Assembly: GCA_964458125.1 (NCBI GenBank)
Contig: CAYWHE010000208.1
Coordinates: 1 to 7,189, forward strand
DNA length: 7,189 nt
Origin: CAYWHE01 sp964458125
GTDB taxonomy: Bacteria > Bacteroidota > Bacteroidia > AKYH767-A > OLB10
Reading direction: 5' to 3'
How positions within the stretch are numbered: the stretch's first letter is position 1; each line of letters starts with the position of its first letter. Shown one piece after another: positions 1-6,493 of this stretch. A program made the position numbers and the translations under genes. The notes under the pieces were generated by a model, which saw nothing but the letters and a program-made list of their open reading frames with translations, was not told the origin of the DNA and searched no databases.

Positions 1-158
1 AAATTGTATACCTCGCTGCCATCAATACCCTTTACTCCGTTGATCATTAATTCATAGGGGCCCTTCGGCCAGGCAGAATCGATTGTTTTGGCTTACACTT
101 GTTTTTTAGCATCCTTCAGCGTGGTGATGGAAATTTGTTTAATATTCTTTTCACGCAT
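1..158 (-). pseudogene. 5' fragment of an unrecognised reading frame, interrupted by in-frame TAA
   Basis: On the minus strand an ATG at 156-158 opens a frame of 21 codons (beginning MREKNIKQISITTLKDAKK) that ends at TAA (93-95). The same frame then runs open for another 30 codons to the window edge, and that part looks protein-like (it includes AWPKGPYELMINGVKGIDG). The other five frames are closed by stops here, which favours this frame as once-coding. A TGA lies a few codons upstream of the ATG, so the start is reasonably placed. There is no signal peptide; the N-terminus is basic and polar. I do not recognise the family. A single substitution from AAA, CAA or GAA would give the TAA. It could be a decayed gene, a sequencing error, or chance openness of a short frame. 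It lies downstream of the terminator of the next minus-strand gene, so it would need its own promoter, and I found no good one in 159-300. Confidence 0.35.
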
Positions 159-300
159 AACTAAAATGCCTGTATTTCATGTGATTTTTAAATCAGGTGG
201 ATTTCTTCATGAATAACGGCTGTTCAGGCTGGTGAAAATTTGAATTTCGTATAGCATTTGGTGTGCATATCCGGAAAGGGGCAACAAACAAAGATTAAAC

Positions 301-327
301 AAAAAGCCCCCCCGTTTCGGGAGGGCT
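301..327 (-). terminator. Rho-independent terminator of the DUF4397-repeat gene
   Basis: Read on the minus strand, 327 to 305 forms AGCCCTCCC, loop GAAAC, then GGGGGGGCT. This is a 9-bp stem (one G-U pair in the RNA) followed directly by a run of T (305-301). It begins 26 bases after the TAA at 353-355, the expected place for intrinsic termination of that gene. In the plus direction there is no T tract after the stem, so it should act on the minus strand only. Confidence 0.85.
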
Positions 328-352
328 CTGCATTTGGAAAACTGGATTTCTT

Positions 353-2059
353 TTATTTAATAAATTTCATGGTCCGGATTACCGGGCCCGACATGAACCT
401 GACCAGATACATGCCGGAAGCAAGTTGTCCCGTTTCCAGGTCAAGTTTTTTCTCCCCTGTATGAAATTCCCTGGTCAATAGTTCCTGGCCTGTCATGTTG
501 ATTACGGAGACGGCACCGTTCGTTTTTACTGTTTCTGAAAAATACACGCTCAACAGATTTCCGGCGGGAACAGGTCCCAGGCTGAAACCATCCTCTGTTA
601 AATTCGGATGCGGGGTCCCTGTCACATCAGGAAAGGGAATCACGGTTCCATCGGTTAGTGCAGCATACAGACCGAAAGAAGGACCGTTCTGGTTGGCAGC
701 CGGATCGCGGAACCCGGAAGTGAAAACGACCATTCCTTTTCCTGTCCAGGGGGTCAGGTCAGCGGCATAAGTGGCGAAGCTGTTGGCGTTGCTGCTGTCC
801 GTAACGTCATAATTATACGCAGCAGGTAAGGCTGTTACAAAGGGTGCGATTTCCCCAAAGGCTAAGTTGTCAACCAGGACAGGTCCGCCATTTTCCTTCA
901 GGTCAATGATGCCGTCATCGGTGGAGCCGTGAATGGTCATGAAATCAACTTTGGCAGGATCCTGGGCGAGGGCTCTCCCGTTTTCGGATATGACCAGGTC
1001 AAAGCCGGTGTTTTTACCGTCAGGGTTTGCGGCAAAGTTGGCTGGATTCAGCACACCGCAGGCCATGGCAATGTAATTTTTGCCGTTTTCGAGTACCACC
1101 GGGAAGTTGCGAATGGTATCCCCGACAACAGTGCTGTTTCCAAGGGCTACGCCAACATCGAGTGGAATGCCTGCAGGCACTGCGATATAATTGGTGGCAT
1201 TGCGGAATTTAAAATTATCCAGTGCATTGAACCCTAAAGCCCAGATGTCCAGCGAATCGGCTGCCGGGTCAGCACAGTTGTGAATGGCCTGGAGGTAAGC
1301 AATGCTGACGGGTGGGAATTCAAAAACCTGTCCGTTGGCCATGGCTCCGAATACGCCAAAACCAGGTCCGTTCTGGTTGGACGCTGGATCAATAAAGCCT
1401 GAAGTGAATACGGCAATGGCGCTGTCCACCAGCCCTGTAAAGTCAGCCCCGACAGTGGTGTCAATCGCAGTTTGGGCTGAGTCCAGGATATCAAAGGTGT
1501 ATGTCTGGGAAGGAAATGAGGAGTATCCTGAACTGTTCCCGTAAACCAGGTTATCGGCCATCAGGGCCACATTACGGTTCAGGAAGTCGGTGGAGGCGGC
1601 ATCAGTAACCCCGTTGGCACAGTATAATTCCGTATTGCCGGGGGTGGAAGAAACCAGTTTCACACCGGCAGTGATGATTACATTGAAAGCAGTGGAAATA
1701 CCGGAAGGATTCGGGGCGAAGTTACCGGTGTTCTGAACCCCTGTAGCCATCACACAGTAGGATTGTCCGATTCCGAAAACAAATTCAAAATTCTTGATGG
1801 TATCGTTCACGCTGCTGCTGTTGGCCGGAGCCACGCCAACATTGATGGTGATGGCAGGCGGAACATCGATAAACGGGGTGGCGGTACGAAATACAAAATT
1901 ATCCAGGGCCAGCAGGCCATTGGTATAAACATCAATCGTATCCAATGCCGGATCTGCCGCATTGTGGATGACCTGGATTTTAGCAGACTGCGAAAGTCCG
2001 GTCAGCCCCTGTAAAAGCAATAAACCGGAAAGTAAGAAGGGTAGTAAACTTTTTTTCAT
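353..2059 (-). CDS. Secreted DUF4397-repeat protein with T9SS type A sorting domain
   Basis: The 568-residue product is predicted to be exported by Sec and then T9SS and to sit at the cell surface or be released; its molecular role is unknown. Residues 1-25 form a classical signal peptide (MKKS, a Leu-rich core, then GLSQS). Residues 27-250 and 254-477 are two tandem copies of one unit. Both start with a V/A-I-H-N-x-A-D-P-A motif, share ALDNF and a DVGVA/NVGVA strand, and end with FTSGF-DPA-NQNGP-FG. The H..AD..iDv...DN pattern resembles the DUF4397 family, usually found in secreted bacterial proteins. Each copy appears to hold two such units. Residues about 492-568 form a T9SS type A C-terminal domain (VSVINMTGQEL, LASGMYLVRF, MKFIK end), although its opening PNP motif is degenerate (GPVPAGN). 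The ATG start (2057-2059) directly precedes the signal peptide; there is no Shine-Dalgarno. A promoter candidate lies about 190 bases upstream and a terminator directly downstream, so it appears monocistronic. Confidence 0.93.
   Translation of the reverse strand: MKKSLLPFLLSGLLLLQGLTGLSQSAKIQVIHNAADPALDTIDVYTNGLLALDNFVFRTATPFIDVPPAITINVGVAPANSSSVNDTIKNFEFVFGIGQSYCVMATGVQNTGNFAPNPSGISTAFNVIITAGVKLVSSTPGNTELYCANGVTDAASTDFLNRNVALMADNLVYGNSSGYSSFPSQTYTFDILDSAQTAIDTTVGADFTGLVDSAIAVFTSGFIDPASNQNGPGFGVFGAMANGQVFEFPPVSIAYLQAIHNCADPAADSLDIWALGFNALDNFKFRNATNYIAVPAGIPLDVGVALGNSTVVGDTIRNFPVVLENGKNYIAMACGVLNPANFAANPDGKNTGFDLVISENGRALAQDPAKVDFMTIHGSTDDGIIDLKENGGPVLVDNLAFGEIAPFVTALPAAYNYDVTDSSNANSFATYAADLTPWTGKGMVVFTSGFRDPAANQNGPSFGLYAALTDGTVIPFPDVTGTPHPNLTEDGFSLGPVPAGNLLSVYFSETVKTNGAVSVINMTGQELLTREFHTGEKKLDLETGQLASGMYLVRFMSGPVIRTMKFIK
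629..1981 (-). repeat. Tandem duplication encoding two copies of a ~225-residue DUF4397-type unit
   Basis: Codons 27-250 (1981-1310) and 254-477 (1300-629) encode homologous copies that align along their whole length with few gaps. Identity is highest at the ends: the IHN-ADPA start, DN-FRNAT/FRTAT, and FTSGF-DP-A-NQNGP. At DNA level only short stretches remain matched, for example GG(A/T)CCGTTCTGGTTGG at 681-696 and 1365-1380. The duplication is therefore old and kept at protein level rather than recent. Confidence 0.85.
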
Positions 2060-2243
2060 TTGAATTGGTTTTAGGTAGTGAAATCATTCGGAAAATCGTA
2101 AATTTATAGTATGAACCGGAATCCTTTTATTGGCCGGAAAAGCCTGAAAGGACCGGGTAAAGCCTCAGTTGAAGGTACTGAAGATGCTGGATTTACAGTA
2201 ATTACGTGAATTCAATGTCTGGAAGGGTGAATACTCCTGAGGG

Positions 2244-2251
2244 CAAAGTTA
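2244..2251 (-). promoter_or_regulatory. Candidate Bacteroidota -7 promoter element for the DUF4397-repeat gene
   Basis: The minus strand reads TAACTTTG, an exact match to the Bacteroidota -7 consensus TAnnTTTG. No TTG is seen at the usual -33 spacing, so the call rests on the -7 box alone. It is the only full match between this gene's start and the divergent gene, and it predicts a leader of roughly 175-180 nt. Confidence 0.45.
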
Positions 2252-2280
2252 AGGAAATAAATAGTTCGGATTGAAATTTC

Positions 2281-2288
2281 TATCTTTG
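2281..2288 (+). promoter_or_regulatory. Candidate Bacteroidota -7 promoter element for the lytic transglycosylase gene
   Basis: TATCTTTG matches TAnnTTTG exactly and is followed by CA, the commonest form of this element in Bacteroidota. The -33 TTG is not at standard spacing; the nearest TTG (2271-2273) is only 7 nt away. The predicted transcript starts near 2294-2296, giving a leader of about 100 nt before the GTG start at 2398. That leader contains the inverted repeat GGTTTGG (2297-2303) / CCAAACC (2341-2347). Confidence 0.55.
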
Positions 2289-2397
2289 CATGAAAAGGTT
2301 TGGTACGGGTGGAAAAATGCAAGTTTTATAATTGTTTTCTCCAAACCACGTTTAGCCTTTTACGTTACAAACCGGAATTAGTGCCAGATTTCAAAAA

Positions 2398-3807
2398 GTG
2401 AAAGTCACGGGAAGTATAAAAATTTCATTCATCCTGCTAACAGGAAGTGTTGCCTGTGCACAAGAGGTAAACTGGCAGGATCAGCTGACTGAAAAGGTGG
2501 TGGTTTACCCGGACCAGACAATCCGGTCCAGGTTCGTGGATAATTCGGCTCTCCATACAGGTCATTGGGATACCCTTCCCCAGCCCCAGTTCTGGATGGA
2601 TGTGATTTCCTTGTCACCCGATAGTTGCATCCTTAATATTGCCTCCTGCCGCAGGCCTATTGAAACCATCTGTGTGGATCAGTGGCATTGCCAGACGGAA
2701 GCCGAAAAAACAGCCTATAAAGAATATGTTTCTTCACAGCATCAGCTCGACCCCGGTACAACCCTGTTTGTAACCACGGGTAAAAAGGAGTTTTACGAGC
2801 ATAAAAAGATGGTGCCCATGATGAATAAGGCGCTTCGGGTGTTTGTGGAAAACAATACCGATCCCTGGTATGCCCAGACGATCCTGTTGATTGAAAGCCC
2901 GGGCAAATCTACTCAAAAATCATCCGTTGGCGCTTACGGTCCTTTTCAGCTGATGAAAAGTGTGGCCAGGCATTTCGGACTGGTGGTCAGTAAAACCCGG
3001 GATGACCGTTCCGATCTTGAAAAATCAGCAAAGGCCGCTGCCGCCTTGCTTCGAACAATCTGCATCCCAAAAGTTAAAAATTTGCTCGACAGCCGGGGTA
3101 TAGCTTATAAAGAAAGTGACCTGTGGTTCCGTCTTTTGGTATTGCATGCCTATCATGCCGGCGCCGGAAATGTGGCTGGCGTCATTAATAAAATTAATCC
3201 CAGTGAAGGTGGCCTTCCCTTGATTACCACCATGTGGCAGACGGAGTGGGGTGGATTTAAAAATGAATCCCAGAATTATTCCCAGATTGCACTGGCTTCC
3301 CTCCTGTTGTTTGATAAAATGATCAACCAGGATGGTGATACTGTATTTATGGTTCAGGGTGACGTGGCATATAAACGATATAAGGGTTCAAATTGCCAGT
3401 ACCACGATGCCGTTGCCGCACTTAATAAGTGCATTAAAATCTATGAAAACGACCTGGTTGACGGTTCTGTTTCGGTCGAATATTTTATGAAAAAGGTTGG
3501 GTTGATTCAGCATGACCTGGCTGTATTGGGAAAAATGTCAGCCCGGCAGCCAGGAAATTATGTGAAAGCCAATCCCTATCCGTTTAATGATGAACAATTG
3601 AACAGCATTGGCAATCAACTTCTGAGGAAACGGAAACTGGACGATGCCATCAAGGTATTTAAACTGACGGTGGAGAATTACCCCAACTCGGCCGGCGCAT
3701 ATGACAGCCTGGGCCGTGCATACAAAATGCTGGGCAATCGTGAAATGGCACTCAAATACACAAATACATACAACAGGCTTTTAAAGGGTGAAGAGTTGAA
3801 ACCCTGA
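2398..3807 (+). CDS. Periplasmic SLT-family lytic transglycosylase with C-terminal TPR
   Basis: The 469-residue product is predicted to cleave the MurNAc-GlcNAc bond of peptidoglycan in the periplasm, forming 1,6-anhydroMurNAc ends. Residues 1-21 are a signal peptide (ISFILLTGSVACA, cleavage likely after ACA). The Cys is not in a good lipobox, so a lipoprotein is less likely. Residues 24-140 are an N-terminal region I do not recognise. The SLT domain spans about 140-310: catalytic Glu166 in ILLIES, then GAYGPFQLM (178-186) and AYHAGAGNV (251-259), the three family signature blocks. All expected residues are present, so it should be active. Residues 399-460 form a TPR-like helical hairpin (LDDAIKVFKLTVENYPNS, then AYDSLGRAYKMLGN). 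The start is GTG: the frame is closed upstream by TAG (2353-2355), there is no other usable start upstream, and the next Met (residue 67) would lose the signal peptide. The gene stands alone, ending just before a bidirectional terminator. Which lytic transglycosylase class it belongs to (for example MltD-like) is not settled. Confidence 0.92.
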   Translation: MKVTGSIKISFILLTGSVACAQEVNWQDQLTEKVVVYPDQTIRSRFVDNSALHTGHWDTLPQPQFWMDVISLSPDSCILNIASCRRPIETICVDQWHCQTEAEKTAYKEYVSSQHQLDPGTTLFVTTGKKEFYEHKKMVPMMNKALRVFVENNTDPWYAQTILLIESPGKSTQKSSVGAYGPFQLMKSVARHFGLVVSKTRDDRSDLEKSAKAAAALLRTICIPKVKNLLDSRGIAYKESDLWFRLLVLHAYHAGAGNVAGVINKINPSEGGLPLITTMWQTEWGGFKNESQNYSQIALASLLLFDKMINQDGDTVFMVQGDVAYKRYKGSNCQYHDAVAALNKCIKIYENDLVDGSVSVEYFMKKVGLIQHDLAVLGKMSARQPGNYVKANPYPFNDEQLNSIGNQLLRKRKLDDAIKVFKLTVENYPNSAGAYDSLGRAYKMLGNREMALKYTNTYNRLLKGEELKP

Positions 3808-3829
3808 TTTTCCAGCTGATATCAAATTT

Positions 3830-3862
3830 AAAAAGTCCCGGAGTGGTTTGCCGGGACTTTTT
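3830..3862. terminator. Bidirectional rho-independent terminator between convergent genes
   Basis: A perfect 12-bp inverted repeat, AAAAAGTCCCGG (3830-3841) and CCGGGACTTTTT (3851-3862), flanks a 9-nt loop. The A run on one side and T run on the other provide a U tract in both directions. It lies 22 nt after the stop of the lytic transglycosylase gene and 15 nt after the stop of the minus-strand Ig-repeat gene, so it should end both transcripts. Confidence 0.93.
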
Positions 3863-3877
3863 CCTTGATGTGTTCTT

Positions 3878-6184
3878 CTAATTTTTAATAAGGGGAAAAT
3901 GATAAAATGTTCCTTTGATCATAACCTGTAAAGTGTAATACCCGGCGCTGAGCCTGGATGTATTGGGTATCAGGAAATCATTATCGTCTCTTATAGTATT
4001 GGAAATGACCACCCTTCCGGTGATGTCCAGCATCCTGATTTTAGCGTCTTCAAATCCTGCAGGAAGTTGAATGTGCAGCTGGCCGGCCATCGGGTTGGGA
4101 AATATCCTGATGTTTAAACTTGTTTCGTCTGTAACACCTGTATTCAGCACACTCCAATCAGAAGATGTATTACTGCATCCATTGGCATCGGATATCCGGA
4201 CACTGTACAACCCGTTTTGCGAAACAACATAATAGTTGCCGGTAGCGCCAGGAATTGGTATTCCGTTCAGCAGCCATTGATAACCGGCGGCAGTGGTGGA
4301 ATACAGGGTGTCGGCACCGGCCGTAATGACAGGCTGCGCCGGATTGGGATATACGGTTATGGTTATGCCGGTTGAAGTGACACCTCCGCAATCGTTCCCG
4401 GCCTGCAGCGAATAAACCCCTGAAACACCTGCCAGGTAAAAGGAATCGGTGGCCGCAGGAATTGCTGAACCGTTTATGTACCATTGGTAGTTCAGGACAT
4501 CAGTTGTCATACCGGTCAGCACAACAGAACTTCCGTCACAAAAACTGGTCGTTCCGCCGGCCTGAATAACAACTGTTGGAAGAATTCCGGCATTTACCGT
4601 AATGACAGCCGAGGTGACCGTTCCGCAGGAATTAACCGCTATTAATGTATATAGTCCGCTTAGTGTAACCAATAGACTGTCATTTGTTTCTCCTGGAAGA
4701 TCGGCACCGTTAAGTTGCCACTGCAGGCTGACGGCATCGGTGACGTTGGCTTGCAGGGTCAATACCGATCCCGGGCAGAGCAACTGAACCGGATTGCTGA
4801 TCACAGTGATTCCGGGCGAGGGATTGGCCGTTACGGTAAGGCTGTTGCTGACCTGCACACCGCAACTATTGCTGACTTCTACCATATATGTTCCTGACTG
4901 TACGGCCGTAAGGGCAGCCTGGACGGCTCCGGGGACGGGGTTCCCGTTCAAAAGCCATTGAAAGGAATATCCGGCGCTGCTGTCCGCCAGCAGGTCAACC
5001 TGGCCGGGCTGACAGAAGGCAAGGGTGCCCAGTGCCTGGGCCGCAGCCGTTACCGGGAATTCAATGCTGATATCTGTACCGTTGTCGCTTCCTTCCCTGA
5101 CCGGGTCGGTGCTGACCACGCGGATGCGGTAGTGGCTGCCGGGAAGCAGGGCTGCCGGGATAGTAGCCGTGATGGAACCTGAAACGTTGGAAGTAACCGT
5201 TCCGATGACGATGGGGTTGGCAAAGCTGCCGTTCGCATCGGAAAGCTGGGCCCTGAATTTATTCCCTGGGTTCAGGAAGCCGGGTCCGTTAAAACTGCCG
5301 TATTTCGTGTAGGGTACCGTTATGGTTGAACCTGCGCAGGCCTGTATGGGAACAGATCCGGTTTCGATACGAAGAAAATCATCCCGGAACAGGATTTCCG
5401 TAATTAATTCAAGTCCCAGTATGGTCTGGGTGCTGATCTGCAGAACAGGCGAGGTTTCACCGTTAGCAAGCCATTTATATTCCGTCAGCAGGGGCCGGTC
5501 GAGACTGAAATTCAGGTTGAGTGAATCAATGGATACCGTGTCCCGCTGAACACGGACGGTTTTTACGCGCAGCACATCCGGGTAATTGCCATGCGGGGTG
5601 ATCAGCGATCCCCATCCGTCCACTTCATTGGACCGCATTTGGTTATATCCGATATAGCCTATGCCGTTTAATCCAAAACCCCAATCCGATATGGACGTAT
5701 CCGTATCTCCGAATTGTAGCGGAAGAAGGTAAATCACATCATCGTTTTGGAAGGCTATGGGTGCGGGGAAATTTAAAACATCGGCTCCGATACCGACCTG
5801 TTTATACTGGCTGCCGTTCAGGTAATAAAATCCATATGGATTGGTAAGTGGTATCAGCGGGTTTACAGCAAGTCCGGCGCCTTTGAAGGCTACCGATGCC
5901 CGGTTTGGATTGAATGGAATGTTCAGGTAATAAAGAGAATAAACCAGGCCGGCAGCCGACAAGGCCATGGCTGAATCAAGCCGCTGGGTATTGGTGCGGA
6001 GATTCGAAAAATCCCAGTTGTGGTTCGGACCGGTGGCGGAATAGTTCAGGAACGGATTGAGTTGGGCAACCGTTAACCTCGAACTGTCACCCGGATGAGG
6101 CATGTCGTTTTGGGTGATGGTGATCTGGGCAAGTCCTGCATGATCAAGCAGGCATAGTAAAACAATCAGGTAGCAATTTTTCAT
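3878..6184 (-). CDS. Secreted protein with four Ig-like repeats and T9SS type A sorting domain
   Basis: The 768-residue product is predicted to be a T9SS-exported surface or released protein, perhaps adhesive; no enzymatic motif was seen. Residues 1-20 are a signal peptide (YLIVLLCLLDHAGLAQ). Residues 21-275 are a domain often seen at the N-terminus of such Bacteroidota proteins (ITITQNDMP, WDFSNL, then YYLNGSQYKQVG); its function is unknown. Residues 280-377 form a beta-sandwich-like domain (CAGSTITVPYT, KFRAQLSDANGSF, YRIRVVSTDP). Residues 389-675 hold four Ig-like repeats, each with a Q-W-x-x-N-G core at W410, W489, W568 and W637, followed by a G-x-Y-x-(V/L) strand. Residues 692-768 are a canonical type A sorting domain (IFPNPMAGQLHIQL, MLDITGRVV, LSAGYYTLQV). 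The ATG (6182-6184) sits at the signal peptide and there is no Shine-Dalgarno. It is transcribed alone, from a candidate promoter just upstream to the shared terminator. Confidence 0.93.
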   Translation of the reverse strand: MKNCYLIVLLCLLDHAGLAQITITQNDMPHPGDSSRLTVAQLNPFLNYSATGPNHNWDFSNLRTNTQRLDSAMALSAAGLVYSLYYLNIPFNPNRASVAFKGAGLAVNPLIPLTNPYGFYYLNGSQYKQVGIGADVLNFPAPIAFQNDDVIYLLPLQFGDTDTSISDWGFGLNGIGYIGYNQMRSNEVDGWGSLITPHGNYPDVLRVKTVRVQRDTVSIDSLNLNFSLDRPLLTEYKWLANGETSPVLQISTQTILGLELITEILFRDDFLRIETGSVPIQACAGSTITVPYTKYGSFNGPGFLNPGNKFRAQLSDANGSFANPIVIGTVTSNVSGSITATIPAALLPGSHYRIRVVSTDPVREGSDNGTDISIEFPVTAAAQALGTLAFCQPGQVDLLADSSAGYSFQWLLNGNPVPGAVQAALTAVQSGTYMVEVSNSCGVQVSNSLTVTANPSPGITVISNPVQLLCPGSVLTLQANVTDAVSLQWQLNGADLPGETNDSLLVTLSGLYTLIAVNSCGTVTSAVITVNAGILPTVVIQAGGTTSFCDGSSVVLTGMTTDVLNYQWYINGSAIPAATDSFYLAGVSGVYSLQAGNDCGGVTSTGITITVYPNPAQPVITAGADTLYSTTAAGYQWLLNGIPIPGATGNYYVVSQNGLYSVRISDANGCSNTSSDWSVLNTGVTDETSLNIRIFPNPMAGQLHIQLPAGFEDAKIRMLDITGRVVISNTIRDDNDFLIPNTSRLSAGYYTLQVMIKGTFYHFPLIKN
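4160..5020 (-). repeat. Four tandem Ig-like protein repeats (79-residue period, last one shortened)
   Basis: The conserved Trp residues are 79, 79 and 69 residues apart. In the DNA the matching CCGTT(C/T/A) stretches start at 4944, 4707, 4470 and 4263 (spacings 237, 237 and 207). Repeats 1-3 each hold a Cys pair exactly 50 residues apart (C391-C441, C470-C520, C549-C599), consistent with a disulfide across the sandwich. Repeat 4 keeps only the second Cys (C670) and lacks about 10 residues in its first half. DNA identity between copies is low, so the array is old. Confidence 0.85.
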
Positions 6185-6204
6185 GGGTGGTATCGTGTTC
6201 CATC

Positions 6205-6212
6205 CAAAAATA
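6205..6212 (-). promoter_or_regulatory. Candidate -7 promoter element for the Ig-repeat secreted protein gene
   Basis: The minus strand reads TATTTTTG, an exact match to TAnnTTTG. It lies 20 nt upstream of the ATG and would give a short leader of about 14 nt. No TTG is present at standard -33 spacing, so the call is tentative. Confidence 0.4.
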
Positions 6213-6354
6213 GTTTCCGGGTTTTACCTTCCATGATTTTTTTTGGCAAAAGGTTCTTTTATGGAAATTGGGAATATCAGATTTCATTTGCAGGATCCGG
6301 TGGTGAAAATAATTGTAATTATCTTTAAATCAATTAGATAATATGAGTAACGAA

Positions 6355-6382
6355 TTGCATTTTTTTTGTAATTTTACACTTG
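6355..6382 (+). promoter_or_regulatory. Candidate Bacteroidota promoter for the NRPS gene
   Basis: A TTG (6355-6357) precedes TACACTTG (6375-6382) with a 17-nt T-rich spacer. The latter fits TAnnTTTG at all but one fixed position. The arrangement resembles the -33/-7 promoter of Bacteroidota. Transcription would start near 6389 and leave a leader of about 105 nt ahead of the ATG at 6494. The surrounding 6300-6400 is AT-rich, unlike the flanking genes. Confidence 0.4.
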
Positions 6383-6408
6383 GGTAAAAAGACTAAAACC
6401 TTATTTCA

Positions 6409-6442
6409 TTCCGGCTATTCTTCGTAACCATTTCAGCCGGAA
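6409..6442 (+). promoter_or_regulatory. Inverted repeat in the NRPS leader
   Basis: TTCCGGCT (6409-6416) and AGCCGGAA (6435-6442) are perfect 8-bp complements around an 18-nt loop. They lie downstream of the predicted transcription start and upstream of the NRPS start codon. No T tract follows, so it is not a standard terminator. It could be an mRNA hairpin or a two-half operator site. A Shine-Dalgarno-like AAGGAG (6452-6457) follows, but no start codon lies at usable spacing from it; the NRPS ATG is 36 nt downstream. Confidence 0.4.
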
Positions 6443-6493
6443 ACCGTATCTAAGGAGAACCTTTATCATACCCGAAAATAATTTACTTTTTTG

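Noticed and set aside
258..464. Plus-strand 68-codon ORF
   Set aside because: It crosses the minus-strand terminator and runs antisense through the T9SS sorting domain of a clear gene; composition shadow.
929..1237. Plus-strand 102-codon ORF antisense to the DUF4397-repeat gene
   Set aside because: It overlaps a well-supported gene entirely, and its residues mirror the opposite-strand codons; no independent coding signal.
2111..2209. Plus-strand 32-codon ORF in the divergent intergenic region (starts MNRNPFIGRK)
   Set aside because: It lies in the predicted leader of the opposite-strand gene, has no promoter or ribosome site, and has no recognisable feature; its length is expected by chance.
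4170..4484. Minus-strand 104-codon ORF in another frame of the Ig-repeat gene
   Set aside because: It is out of frame inside a strongly supported gene, rich in Arg, His and Cys as typical for frame shadows, and has no known domain.
4160..5020. Regularly spaced DNA similarity that might suggest a CRISPR array
   Set aside because: The 237-base period is a protein repeat in an intact coding frame; there are no short identical repeats with unique spacers.
6452..6457. AAGGAG as the ribosome binding site of the NRPS gene
   Set aside because: It is 36 nt upstream of the ATG, far beyond functional spacing, and no alternative start codon lies close to it; Bacteroidota seldom rely on this signal.
6491..6493. 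TTG as the start codon of the NRPS frame
   Set aside because: An ATG follows immediately at 6494-6496 and is the more likely start; the difference is one residue.
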